The notes under the pieces are model-generated. The model was not told the origin of the DNA and searched no databases. It worked only from the letters and a program-made list of their open reading frames with translations. Below are positions 44,989-53,791 of a DNA stretch of 64,000 bases, one piece after another (positions within the stretch are counted from its first letter, which is position 1; every line of letters starts with the position of its first letter). Both the position numbers and the translations under genes were made by a program. Where the stretch lies: positions 1-64,000 of the forward strand of contig CAIMWI010000042.1 of NCBI GenBank assembly GCA_903845215.1, given 5' to 3'. The DNA is from an uncultured Rhodobacterales bacterium (GTDB lineage: Bacteria; Pseudomonadota; Alphaproteobacteria; Rhodobacterales; Rhodobacteraceae).

Positions 44989-46425
44989 ATGCCCCAAACC
45001 CGCCGCCAATTCCTGACCGCCACCGCTGGCTTGGCCCTGCTGCCCACCCTACCCCGCATCGGGTTCGCAGCCCCCGCAGCGCAGCTGACGGTAGCGTCGC
45101 GCCAGCTAGAGGTGCTGGGCAAGGCCGCGACGGTTTATGGCATCACCGGACCAGACGGCAAACCCGGCCTGATGGCGCGCGAGGGTGAGCGGTTTCGCGG
45201 CCTTGTCGACAACCAGTCGGGCGAGGATTTGATCTTGCACTGGCACGGGCAAGTCTTGGCGCGCAACACCGACGACCGCACCCGCCCCAATGGCGGCGTC
45301 CATCCCACGGGCACACAAGAGGCTTACGATTTTCCCCTGACGGCGGGCACCCATTGGATGCATTCGCACACCCTGTCAGAGCAACAACTGCTGGCAGCCC
45401 CCATGGTGACGGTCGAGGCGGATGCAGGCGATGTACCCCAAGCCGTGATCATGCTGCACGACTTTTCCTTCCGCCCGCCCGCCGAGATTGCGGCAGGGTT
45501 GATGACAGCCCAAGGCCATCACATGGGCGGGATGGATATGGGGGGAATGGATATGTCAGGCATGAAGATGGGGGGCATGAAGATGGGGGCCACCGAAATG
45601 TCTGGCATGGCCATGGGCGGCATGACCCATGCCAATGATGTCGACTATGACGCCTATCTTGCCAATGATCGCACGCTGGCCGACCCCGATGTGATCGCCG
45701 TGCAATCCGGCCCCGTCCGCCTGCGCATCATCAACGGCGCAACCGCCACGGCCTTTTGGATTAGCGCAGGCGGCTTGGCTGCACAGGTTGTAGCGGTGGA
45801 TGGGAACAAGGTCGCCCCGATTGCCCGCGCCAGCATCCCCTTGGCGCAAGGACAGCGGGTGGACCTGCTGGTGCAGATCCCGCCGGAAGGAGGGGCTTTT
45901 CCGATCTTGGCGCAGGTGGAAAACGCTGTGATGCAGACGGGCGTGATCTTGGCCACATCAGGGGCCAAGATCGCAAATGTGCCAGTATTGGCCGAAAATC
46001 CTGCCCCATTTGTCGACTTGACGTTCGATTCAAGCCTGTCAGCCGAATTCCCACTGCTCGCCAGACCGACTGATGCCATGCTGCACATCGCCTTGGGGAT
46101 GGAACCGGGTTACCGCTGGACAATCAACGGCGCTGCCCACGGCGAGGCCGCGCCCCTACAAGCAGCCCTTGGATCGCGGGTCGAGATGATGTTCATGAAC
46201 CCCACCATGATGATGCACCCGATGCACCTGCACGGCCATCATTTTCAGGTGGTCGACCTTGGCCTTGGCCGCTTTAACGGCCCAAGGCGCGATGTGGTCA
46301 TGGTGCCACCCGGCGGGATGGTGACGGTGGCCGTTGATTTCGACAAGGCGGGAGAGTGGTATTTGCACTGCCACCACTTGTATCACATGGCAAGCGGGAT
46401 GATGACGTCAGTGACCGTGGCCTAA
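44989..46425 (+). CDS. multicopper oxidase with Met-rich insert, Tat-exported
   Basis: 478 residues. A twin-arginine signal (TRRQFLTA then a hydrophobic stretch) leads to cupredoxin domains with HWHG (84-87), HWMHSH (122-127), HPMHLHGHHF and the C-terminal HCHHLYHMASGM (His460, Cys461, His462, His466, Met471), giving complete type 1, 2 and 3 copper sites. Residues 177-212 are a run of M-G/D/K-M motifs typical of copper-resistance oxidases such as CueO and CopA. It likely oxidises Cu(I) in the periplasm. No copper exporter is nearby. Confidence 0.92.
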   Translation: MPQTRRQFLTATAGLALLPTLPRIGFAAPAAQLTVASRQLEVLGKAATVYGITGPDGKPGLMAREGERFRGLVDNQSGEDLILHWHGQVLARNTDDRTRPNGGVHPTGTQEAYDFPLTAGTHWMHSHTLSEQQLLAAPMVTVEADAGDVPQAVIMLHDFSFRPPAEIAAGLMTAQGHHMGGMDMGGMDMSGMKMGGMKMGATEMSGMAMGGMTHANDVDYDAYLANDRTLADPDVIAVQSGPVRLRIINGATATAFWISAGGLAAQVVAVDGNKVAPIARASIPLAQGQRVDLLVQIPPEGGAFPILAQVENAVMQTGVILATSGAKIANVPVLAENPAPFVDLTFDSSLSAEFPLLARPTDAMLHIALGMEPGYRWTINGAAHGEAAPLQAALGSRVEMMFMNPTMMMHPMHLHGHHFQVVDLGLGRFNGPRRDVVMVPPGGMVTVAVDFDKAGEWYLHCHHLYHMASGMMTSVTVA

Positions 46426-46433
46426 GGCCAAAA

Positions 46434-46470
46434 GCAAACGGCGCAGGGCTGACCCGGCGCCGTTTCGTTT
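46434..46470 (+). terminator. rho-independent terminator after the multicopper oxidase
   Basis: Stem AAACGGCGC/GCGCCGTTT with a GGG/CCC extension, then CGTTTGAC. The A-rich left arm means it could also act on the minus strand, ending iolG transcripts. Confidence 0.75.
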
Positions 46471-46485
46471 GACCTGAAGGTCAAG

Positions 46486-47490
46486 TCAACCAGTGATTTC
46501 CGACAGTTTCACCGTGCGACCCTCTTTGACCGACAGCAAAGCAGCTTCCGCCAAGGCCAAAGCTGCCAAGCCATCCTCGCCCGAGGGGGCTGCGGCTTTC
46601 TTGGCACCAACCGCGTCAACAAAGGCGGTGATTTCGGCGGCGTAGGCTTCGGTGTAGCGGGTCATGAAAAAGTCGTGCAGCGGCGGGCGGGTGTAGCCCG
46701 ACCCGTTGGCCAGTTCGATCGACACAGGTCGCTGGTTTTCCGCCGAAACCACGCCTTTGGACCCATGCACTTCGATACGCTGGTCGTAGCCATAGGTCGC
46801 GCGGCGCGAGTTTGATATCAGGGCCATCTTGCCCGTGGCGGTTTTCAGCATCACCTGAACCGAGTCACTGTCACCGGCCTTGCCAATGGCAGGGTCAACC
46901 AGCACGGCAGCCATTGCGGACACTTCCGTCACTTCCTCGCCCAGCAAAAAGCGCGCCATGTCGAAATCATGGATCGTCATATCGCGGAAAATCCCGCCCG
47001 AGCGGGCGATATAGTCCAACGGCGGTGCCCCCGGATCGCGCGAAGTGATCGTGACCATCTCGACATCGCCGACCGAGCCTTTGTCAATCTCGGCCCGAAC
47101 GGCCATGAAATGCGGGTCAAAGCGGCGGTTAAAGCCCACCATCAGCGTGCCTTTGTTGGCGCGCACGACCTTCAGGCAGGCTTTCACCCGGTCCAGCGAC
47201 AGATCGATGGGCTTTTCACAGAACACGGCTTTGCCCGCATTTGTGAACTGCTCGATCAGGTCGGCATGGGTGTCTGTGGGCGTGCAGATCACCACAGCGT
47301 CAATGTCAGAGGCGGCCAAGATCTGCGCAATCGTGCGCACGTCGCAGCCGTATTGATCAGCAATGGCTTGGGCCGCAGGGGCCATAGCATCGGCCACAGC
47401 CACCAGTTTGGCCTTGGGGTTGGCGGTGACCGCCTTGGCATGCACCTTGCCGATACGGCCAGCGCCCAAAAGCCCGAAACGCAGAGTCAT
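46486..47490 (-). CDS. iolG: inositol 2-dehydrogenase / MocA-like Gfo/Idh oxidoreductase
   Basis: 334 residues. NAD loop LLGAGRIGKVHA (7-18), the catalytic EKPIDLS segment and the IHDFDMARFLLGEE stretch are those of myo-inositol 2-dehydrogenase and of MocA, the rhizopine oxidoreductase. It oxidises an inositol hydroxyl to the inosose. It is the last gene of the sugar-transport operon running leftwards from the LacI regulator, 15 nt after the ATPase. Confidence 0.88.
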   Translation of the reverse strand: MTLRFGLLGAGRIGKVHAKAVTANPKAKLVAVADAMAPAAQAIADQYGCDVRTIAQILAASDIDAVVICTPTDTHADLIEQFTNAGKAVFCEKPIDLSLDRVKACLKVVRANKGTLMVGFNRRFDPHFMAVRAEIDKGSVGDVEMVTITSRDPGAPPLDYIARSGGIFRDMTIHDFDMARFLLGEEVTEVSAMAAVLVDPAIGKAGDSDSVQVMLKTATGKMALISNSRRATYGYDQRIEVHGSKGVVSAENQRPVSIELANGSGYTRPPLHDFFMTRYTEAYAAEITAFVDAVGAKKAAAPSGEDGLAALALAEAALLSVKEGRTVKLSEITG

Positions 47491-47505
47491 GATAGTTCCC
47501 TTTCC

Positions 47506-48273
47506 TCAGGCAAATGCCCCGTCGGCATTGCCTTTCACACCGGTGATATAGCTTACAATGTCATTGCCATCGGTCTCGTCGCGCTTGAGCGAGGCCACGA
47601 TCCGCCCGCGACGGAATACAACGATCCGGTCCACAAGATCAAACACTTGCCGCAGATTATGGCTGACCAGAACCATTGGGATGCCGCGTTCTTTCAGGCC
47701 GCGGATGATGTTTTCCACTTGGGCGGTTTCTTGCACGCCCAAAGCGGCGGTGGGTTCATCCATAATGACCAGTTTGGACGCAAAGGCCGCCGTCCTTGCA
47801 ATAGCGACGCATTGGCGCTGCCCGCCCGACATGTTGCGGATCGGGTTGTCGACATTGGGGATTTTCACCGCCGTTGTCTTTAGCGCCTCCATCGTGCGGT
47901 CGCGCATGGCTTTGCGGTCAAGCCACGAAAACGGGCCAAGACGGAACTTGAAGATCTCGCGCCCCAAAAACAGGTTCGAGGGCACGTCCAGATCATCGGC
48001 CAAGGCCAAGGTCTGAAACACCGTTTCAATCCCCGCCTCGCGCGCATCTAGCGGGCCTGCGTGGGTGACCTCTTTGCCGTCAAAGAAAATCTGACCGGCT
48101 GTGCGTTGTTCAACGGCGGTAATCTGGCGCACAAAGGTGGATTTGCCCGCCCCGTTATCGCCCACCACAGCCACATGTTCGCCCGCGTGAAGGATGAAAT
48201 TGGCGTCGTCCAGTGCTTGCACGCCGCCGTAGTGCTTTGTCAGGCCGCGTGTTTCCAGGATGATATCGCTCAT
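47506..48273 (-). CDS. sugar ABC transporter ATPase, single-domain
   Basis: 255 residues. Walker A GDNGAGKS, signature MSGGQRQ and Walker B LVIMDEPTAALG are intact. Most carbohydrate CUT2 ATPases are about 500 residues with two domains; this one has a single domain and presumably forms a homodimer. It is 3 nt from the permease stop. Confidence 0.88.
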   Translation of the reverse strand: MSDIILETRGLTKHYGGVQALDDANFILHAGEHVAVVGDNGAGKSTFVRQITAVEQRTAGQIFFDGKEVTHAGPLDAREAGIETVFQTLALADDLDVPSNLFLGREIFKFRLGPFSWLDRKAMRDRTMEALKTTAVKIPNVDNPIRNMSGGQRQCVAIARTAAFASKLVIMDEPTAALGVQETAQVENIIRGLKERGIPMVLVSHNLRQVFDLVDRIVVFRRGRIVASLKRDETDGNDIVSYITGVKGNADGAFA

Positions 48274-48276
48274 GGC

Positions 48277-49398
48277 TTAGCCCCTCGTCCGGTTTTTCTG
48301 ACGCCATTGATCCAAGATCACGGCCCCCACGATGATCGCGCCCTTCACCATCTCTTGGTAATAGGCATCCAACTTGATCGAGGTGAAGCCCGAGATGATC
48401 ACCGAAAAGATCGCAGCCCCCAGAACCGTACCCACAATCGACCCGCGCCCACCCGACAGGCTGACGCCGCCGATGACGGCCATGGCGATGGCGTCAAGTT
48501 CGTACATCATCCCCATGCCCGCCTGTGCGGTCAGGTTCTTGGATGTAAGCAGCACCGCCGACACCCCCGCCAGCATGCCCGCAATCGTATAGACCAGCAC
48601 CTTATGGCGGTCGACATTGATCCCCGACATCCGCGCCGCCGCCTCGTTCGAGCCGATGGCATAGGTGTGCTTGCCGTACAGCGTGTAAATCATGATCACT
48701 TGGAACAGCACCGCAAGGGCCACAAAAACCACGGCGGGGTTTTGCCCATCCCAGTGCAACAGGCCAAAGGTCAGGGTACCCAGCAAATCGCCGTTTGACA
48801 CCGTGGCGTAGGTTTCTGTCGGGAAAGACACCGGCGTGCCGTTTGACCACCAGCGCGATGCACCGCGCGCCGACACCATCATGCCCAAAGTGGCGATAAA
48901 AGGCGGAATTTTGGTATAGGCGACCAACAAGCCGTTGATAAAGCCAGCAAAAATGCCACAGCCCAAGCCTACTACGATGGGCACGATAACGGGAAGGTCC
49001 ATCCACTCTGGCCCAAAGACAGCCTTGGGGTTGGGGTTGCCGTTCACAAGGGCTGTTTGTGCAAAGCTCATGGTGATCATGGCGGTGGCCCCGACCAAAG
49101 AGCCGGACGACAGATCAATCCCGCCCAGAATGATCACTTGGGTCACACCCAAAGCAATGATGCCCGTAATGGCCACCTGCAAAATCATAATGTCCAGCCG
49201 TTGCTGGTTGAACAGGCCCGGCACATTGTCGCGCAGGTTGAACAGGAAGCTGGTTCCGTTCAGGCGATTCAACACCTCAAAAACGACGACGATAAAGATC
49301 AAAGCGGCAAAGATATTCCATTCGTTGGCCCGCGCGCGTTTGGACGCGTCGTATTTCAGGCCACCTAGTCCCGTTGGCTGTGATGTCGGTTTTGACAT
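48277..49398 (-). CDS. sugar ABC transporter permease, CUT2/RbsC-type
   Basis: 373 residues with about ten membrane spans and the RbsC-type motifs ILGGIDLSSGSLVGATAM, NEAAARMSGINV and GGVSLSGGRGS. ATG 49398 follows AGGGGAGGGG. It is separated from the binding-protein gene by 110 nt containing a strong hairpin. Confidence 0.9.
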   Translation of the reverse strand: MSKPTSQPTGLGGLKYDASKRARANEWNIFAALIFIVVVFEVLNRLNGTSFLFNLRDNVPGLFNQQRLDIMILQVAITGIIALGVTQVIILGGIDLSSGSLVGATAMITMSFAQTALVNGNPNPKAVFGPEWMDLPVIVPIVVGLGCGIFAGFINGLLVAYTKIPPFIATLGMMVSARGASRWWSNGTPVSFPTETYATVSNGDLLGTLTFGLLHWDGQNPAVVFVALAVLFQVIMIYTLYGKHTYAIGSNEAAARMSGINVDRHKVLVYTIAGMLAGVSAVLLTSKNLTAQAGMGMMYELDAIAMAVIGGVSLSGGRGSIVGTVLGAAIFSVIISGFTSIKLDAYYQEMVKGAIIVGAVILDQWRQKNRTRG

Positions 49399-49464
49399 GA
49401 CCACCCCTCCCCTGATTTCCCTGATGGATGATACTGCCCGATCTTGGCCGTCAGGCAAGCAAAA

Positions 49465-49490
49465 TGGGGGCGGCTGATGTGCCGCCCCCA
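49465..49490 (-). terminator. intra-operon attenuator hairpin after the binding-protein gene
   Basis: On the minus strand, TGGGGGCGGC/GCCGCCCCCA with a 6-nt loop, then TTTTGC. Placed between the binding protein and permease genes, it should make the binding protein more abundant than the membrane parts, a common design. Confidence 0.7.
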
Positions 49491-49508
49491 CCCTGCGTCA
49501 GATGCAGA

Positions 49509-50444
49509 TCAGTTTTTCGAGGTGAAGTCAGCCATGTTGGCCGGGGTCACCAGTTGGAACGGAATGTAAACTTTCTGTTCCACAGTTTCGCCAGCTGCCA
49601 GCTTCACAGCCGCATCCACAGCGCCCGATCCTTGGCCAGCGGCATCTTGGAACACGGTGATGTCTTGATCGCCTGCAGCCATTGCAGCCAAAGCGTCTTG
49701 GGTTGCGTCAATGCCGGCTACGATCACCGAAGCCATGTCAACACCGCCAGCCTTCATCGCCTGAATGGCGCCGATGGCCATTTCGTCGTTATTGGCGATC
49801 ACGGCGTCAAACGCGGTGCCGGTCGACAGCCAGTTGGTCATCAATGTCGACGATTCGTCGCGCGACCAGTTGGCTGTCTGCTCGTCGATGATATTGACCT
49901 TCACGCCGCACTCTGTGCCGCCAATCACGTCATGAATGTCAGCGGTACGCTGCACAGCGGCTTGGTTCGACAGTTCGCCCTGCATCACGTACACATTGGC
50001 TTCAGCCTTGCCGGCTTCTTTCAGCAGACGGCAGACTTCCAAAGTTTCCAAAGTGCCCGAGTCAACTTCATTCGAAGCCACGAACGCTTGATTGTCCGGC
50101 AGCGTGTCAACGTTGATCGGCTGACGGTTCACATAAACCAGCGGGATGTTGGCAGCAGCGGCCGCATCCGACATGGCTTGGGTGGCCGAGGTGTCAACCG
50201 CGTTCACGATGATCGCGGAAACGCCCGACGCGATGAAGTTGTTGATTTGGTCCAATTGCTTGGCCACATCGCCCTGTGCGTCTTCGATCTGCACTTTCTG
50301 GCCGTTGGCATCCGCATAAGACTGGATGCCGTTGCGCAGAACGGTCAGGAAGTTGTCGTCAAACTTGGCCATAGTCACGCCGATGTCGGCCATAGCAGTG
50401 GTGCCCATAAGGGCCATCACGCCAGCGATAAGATACTTCTTCAT
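49509..50444 (-). CDS. periplasmic sugar/inositol-binding protein (MocB/IbpA-like)
   Basis: 311 residues. A Sec signal peptide (MKKYLIAGVMALMGTTAMA) precedes a type I periplasmic-binding fold (DIGVTMAKFDDNFLTVLRNG, VDTSATQAMSDAAAAANIPLVYVNR). Family members bind ribose, inositol or rhizopine. GGAGGAG lies before ATG 50444. The 78-nt leader can fold into two GC hairpins. Confidence 0.9.
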   Translation of the reverse strand: MKKYLIAGVMALMGTTAMADIGVTMAKFDDNFLTVLRNGIQSYADANGQKVQIEDAQGDVAKQLDQINNFIASGVSAIIVNAVDTSATQAMSDAAAAANIPLVYVNRQPINVDTLPDNQAFVASNEVDSGTLETLEVCRLLKEAGKAEANVYVMQGELSNQAAVQRTADIHDVIGGTECGVKVNIIDEQTANWSRDESSTLMTNWLSTGTAFDAVIANNDEMAIGAIQAMKAGGVDMASVIVAGIDATQDALAAMAAGDQDITVFQDAAGQGSGAVDAAVKLAAGETVEQKVYIPFQLVTPANMADFTSKN

Positions 50445-50522
50445 GGTCTCTCCTCCACATAAGGGGCCCGGCGCCCCGTTCTCTCCCAACCGGGCCGCCC
50501 GCTTTGGGCGGTATTTCATCGC

Positions 50523-51329
50523 CTAGGCCTCAACGCCTTGGCGAATGAATTCCATCGAGGCTTTCAATGCCGGGGCCGGATCGGCCAGACCGTGCACTAA
50601 AGGCGCAAAAGGTTCGTAAGATATCGGGCCTTGGTAGCCCGCCGCCCGCAGCGCACGGATTTGCGCCACATTGCCCAAGACATCATCGGGCCCCACCAGC
50701 ACACGGTGCGGATCACGCATATCGTCCAGATAGATCGCGTCGTTCACGCCCGAAACGTGAACGATTCCCGTAAGCTCCGGATAGATCGGCCCAAAGCCTG
50801 CCAGCGCATGGTGGAACGTGTCATGCACCATGAAATAGGTGCCCACCCCGCCCACGGCATGGATCACTTCGGCCAGAACATCCTTGTAGCGCAGCGAACA
50901 CACCCCAAAGCCCAAGGGTTCAACCATCGCCTTGAGCCCATGCGCTTTGAGCATCGGCAGCAGGGCGCGCAGGGCGGTTTGGGTGACGTTGAAACTGTCC
51001 TTGCGGTCCGCCGCCACCCCGTCGTTGCGCGGAATAAGGCTGACTGATTCTGCCCCCGCCGCTACGGCGATCTTCATCAAAGCCTCGGCCTCGGCCTGTT
51101 TGGTGTCGGACCAATCGTTGAACATCTTCACTTCGGCCAGCGCTAAAAAGCGCAGGCCACGGGCGGCGACGGCGGCTTTGACCTCCACCGGATCAGCGCC
51201 GCCGAACAACGGGGCGGACAGATCGTTGCGAAATTCAATGCCCACACAGCCAAGTCCCTTGGCCAAGTCCAAAAAAGGCTGCCAAGCCATGTTCGGCGCG
51301 GTCATGTGGTTCAGGGCAAAAGGCAGCAT
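50523..51329 (-). CDS. IolI/IolE/MocC-like TIM-barrel isomerase
   Basis: 268 residues of the xylose-isomerase-like TIM barrel. Metal ligands are suggested by MVEPLGF (Glu), MVHDTFHHAL (His) and ISYEPF (Glu). Relatives isomerise or dehydrate inososes (IolI, IolE), and MocC belongs here too. ATG 51329 (MLPFALNHMTAPNM) is chosen; the longer frame to 51407 crosses the operator-like palindrome. It opens the transport operon. Confidence 0.85.
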   Translation of the reverse strand: MLPFALNHMTAPNMAWQPFLDLAKGLGCVGIEFRNDLSAPLFGGADPVEVKAAVAARGLRFLALAEVKMFNDWSDTKQAEAEALMKIAVAAGAESVSLIPRNDGVAADRKDSFNVTQTALRALLPMLKAHGLKAMVEPLGFGVCSLRYKDVLAEVIHAVGGVGTYFMVHDTFHHALAGFGPIYPELTGIVHVSGVNDAIYLDDMRDPHRVLVGPDDVLGNVAQIRALRAAGYQGPISYEPFAPLVHGLADPAPALKASMEFIRQGVEA

Positions 51330-51374
51330 AAGGCGTGATTCTCCGAAGGTGTGGGCGATTTTGCCCCGTGTTGA

Positions 51375-51390
51375 TGGAATTGATATTCCA
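51375..51390. promoter_or_regulatory. candidate operator TGGAAT-TGAT-ATTCCA
   Basis: A 6-bp arm inverted repeat in an AT-rich stretch, 46 nt before the isomerase start. It is nested in a wider GTTGAT (51370-51375)...ATCAAC (51403-51408) repeat. It may bind the adjacent LacI-type regulator. Confidence 0.45.
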
Positions 51391-51448
51391 TTTTTTGGGA
51401 TTATCAACAGAAAATTCTAAAAACAGAACAGGCGTTCCAACGTTATCC

Positions 51449-51495
51449 CGCCTCGCGCGAAGCTTTCGTTTCGCGCGCGCGACACACGCGAGGCG
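51449..51495. promoter_or_regulatory. two mutually exclusive hairpins in the regulator-isomerase gap
   Basis: Arms CGCCTCGCG (51449-51457) and CGCGAGGCG (51487-51495) pair perfectly. An alternative CGCGCGAA/TTCGCGCG stem (51454-51461 with 51470-51477) overlaps the first arm, so both cannot form at once. A TTTTTT run follows only on the plus strand. Confidence 0.4.
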
Positions 51496-51538
51496 AGATT
51501 TTTTCGCCGCATGGGCAACGATGCTGCCCTCACCAAGC

Positions 51539-52564
51539 TTAAACTGATTCGCCCACATGCAGATCGGGCGGCAGATAAAGCGCCACATGGTCCATCTGGG
51601 CCGGACCAAGGGCCGCGCGGGTCATTTGGGCCATCAGGGCACGGCAAAGCTTTTCTAAGGGCGTGTCGATCACCATCGTCGCGATCCCCGCCCCCAATGC
51701 GGCGCGGCTTTCGGGCGTAAAGGCCGACACGATCAGCGCCACATCGCGGCGTTTGGCTTCGCGCAGGGCGGCAATCGCCCCCTCCATCCCGCCGCCCGCG
51801 ACGTAGATGCCGCGCAAGGTGGGGTGGCGGGCCAGCAAGGCTTGGGTCGCCTCGTAGGTCAGTTGGCGGGTTTCAAGGTTGATCTGGGCCTCTAGCACCT
51901 CTAGCTGGGGGGCGGTTTCGCGCAGATAGGCGCGAAAGCCTGTTTCGCGCAGGTCGTGGCCATGCCAACGGTGGCCGCCAACAAAGATCGCTAATTTCCC
52001 CGGCCCCTTGGCGGCCAAGGCCATCATCCACCCCGCCGTGCGCCCGTGTTTGAGGTTGTCTAAGCCCAGATACCCCGACCGCACCCCTTCGGCAAATTCC
52101 GACAACAGGGCAAAAACGTGCATCCCCGTGGCGCGCAGATGCTGGACGGCCTCGGTCACTTCGGGATGGTTTACCGCCGTTGCCGCCAGCACATCGCAGC
52201 GCCCCTCCATGGATCGTAAGCGCCGCGCCATTTCTGACGGCGCTTGGCCCGAGGCGAATTCCAACACCAGTTGGCCGCGCACGCCCTTGGCATCGGCCAC
52301 AGCGCGGTGCAGTTCTTCGGCGAAGGCTTTGTAGAAATCTTGGCCCTGCTTGTGCAAAGCCACCCCAAAGCGCAGGGCGGGCAGGTTGGCGTTTGCCCCC
52401 GCCAAGCGCAGGGCGGCTGGGTGGCCCAACTGGCGCGCCGCCTCTGCGATGCGCGCCACCGTGTCAGCACGCACTTTTTCGCGCCCGTTCAAGGCGCGGT
52501 CGACAGTGGCGACTGACACGCCAGCCGCCTTGGCTAAGTCTTGAAATCCCAACCGATGCGCCAT
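51539..52564 (-). CDS. LacI-family transcriptional regulator of the inositol/rhizopine-like operon
   Basis: 341 residues. The N-terminal HTH (FQDLAKAAGVSVATVDRALNG) and the hinge are followed by a sugar-binding-protein-like ligand domain (GVALHKQGQDFYKAF, VFALLSEF, FVGGHRWHGHDLRE). It sits between the transport operon and the divergent desaturase operon and probably controls both, responding to an inositol-type ligand. Confidence 0.9.
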   Translation of the reverse strand: MAHRLGFQDLAKAAGVSVATVDRALNGREKVRADTVARIAEAARQLGHPAALRLAGANANLPALRFGVALHKQGQDFYKAFAEELHRAVADAKGVRGQLVLEFASGQAPSEMARRLRSMEGRCDVLAATAVNHPEVTEAVQHLRATGMHVFALLSEFAEGVRSGYLGLDNLKHGRTAGWMMALAAKGPGKLAIFVGGHRWHGHDLRETGFRAYLRETAPQLEVLEAQINLETRQLTYEATQALLARHPTLRGIYVAGGGMEGAIAALREAKRRDVALIVSAFTPESRAALGAGIATMVIDTPLEKLCRALMAQMTRAALGPAQMDHVALYLPPDLHVGESV

Positions 52565-52573
52565 GATGTTTTC

Positions 52574-52611
52574 TCGTCATTGGAAGGTCATTGTTTGACG
52601 ATATCTGACGA
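52574..52611. promoter_or_regulatory. three-copy TCGTCA/TGACGA operator candidate
   Basis: TCGTCA at 52574 and TGACGA at 52596 and 52606 lie in the 129-nt gap between the divergent LacI and desaturase genes. The last two are 10 bp apart, one helical turn, on the same face of the DNA. Confidence 0.4.
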
Positions 52612-52693
52612 AGGCCCAAAGGTCCATCGTTGCGTGGCGGGGCCATTTGCCCCTTAATGCCGTAAACTGGGCCAAGCGCTTTGGGGGGAAGTC

Positions 52694-53776
52694 ATGACCA
52701 AACGGGATTACAGCCTGCTGGGACCAGATGGCCAACGCGCCGTCGACATCGGGCTGGCCGCTGCCGAGTGGTATCACACCGACGTGCCGCGCAAGGTGAT
52801 GAAAGAGTTGATGCAACGCTCTGATCAGCCCGCCATCCGCGACACGGTGATCTTGTATGGTTGCATGGTGGCCTTTGCGGCCATGGGCATCGCACTTTGG
52901 CCCAGCCTGTGGTCGATCCCGTTCTGGCTGGCTTACGGGGTGCTGTATGGGTCAGCGTCAGACTCGCGCTGGCATGAGGCGGGGCATGGCACGGCGTTCA
53001 AGACGCCGTGGATGAACAACGCCGTCTATGAAATCGCAAGCTTTATGATCATGCGCAATTCGGCCACTTGGCGGTGGAGCCATGCGCGCCACCACACCGA
53101 CACCTACATTGTCGGACGCGACCCCGAGATTGCCATCATGCGCCCGCCTGCCTTTGCACGCCTGCTGCTGGCCTTTGTCGGCGTGCCCGATGTGATCGCC
53201 TTTTTTCCGCGCTTGGTGTACAATGCGTTTATCGGCGTGCATCCGACCGAAAAGACCTATGTGCCGCACAGCGAATGGTCCAAAGTGGTGCGCGTGGCGC
53301 GGATAACGCTGGCGATCTATGCGGCCACTTTGGCGCTGGCGGTGTGGATGCAATCAATTCTGCCGCTGATGGTGATCGGCCTGCCCCGCATGTACGGCGC
53401 TTGGCATCACATTATGACCGGATTGTTGCAACACGGCGGCTTGGCCGACAATGTGATCGACCATCGGCTGAACAGCCGCACGGTCTATATGAACCCAATC
53501 TCGCGGTTCATTTATTGGAACATGAACTACCATGTTGAACATCACATGTTCCCCATGGTGCCCTATCACGCCCTGCCCGCCCTGCACGAGGCGATCAAAC
53601 ATGACCTGCCGCGCCCCAATGCCTCGATTGGCGAGGCTTTTGCCGAAATGTGGCCGGCTTTACGGCGACAATTTGCTTATGAGGACTATTTCTTGCACCG
53701 CGATCTGCCCGAGACGGCTAAACCCTATCGCATGGATTTCCACGAAGGCGCGTTGGGTCAGACCGCCGCTGAATGA
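52694..53776 (+). CDS. MocD-like membrane fatty-acid-desaturase-family oxygenase
   Basis: 360 residues with about four membrane spans. All three di-iron His boxes are present: HEAGH (94-98), HARHH (130-134) and HVEHH (281-285). The protein sits directly before a MocE-type ferredoxin, as in the Rhizobium mocDEF genes, whose products are thought to demethylate rhizopine (3-O-methyl-scyllo-inosamine). A lipid desaturase role cannot be excluded from the motifs alone, but the context favours O- or N-demethylation of an inositol-type compound. Confidence 0.82.
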   Translation: MTKRDYSLLGPDGQRAVDIGLAAAEWYHTDVPRKVMKELMQRSDQPAIRDTVILYGCMVAFAAMGIALWPSLWSIPFWLAYGVLYGSASDSRWHEAGHGTAFKTPWMNNAVYEIASFMIMRNSATWRWSHARHHTDTYIVGRDPEIAIMRPPAFARLLLAFVGVPDVIAFFPRLVYNAFIGVHPTEKTYVPHSEWSKVVRVARITLAIYAATLALAVWMQSILPLMVIGLPRMYGAWHHIMTGLLQHGGLADNVIDHRLNSRTVYMNPISRFIYWNMNYHVEHHMFPMVPYHALPALHEAIKHDLPRPNASIGEAFAEMWPALRRQFAYEDYFLHRDLPETAKPYRMDFHEGALGQTAAE

Positions 53777-53791
53777 ACGAAGGACACATCT

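Noticed and set aside
51449-51505. Intrinsic terminator after the LacI gene
   Set aside because: The T-run follows the stem only on the plus strand, whereas both flanking genes are on the minus strand.
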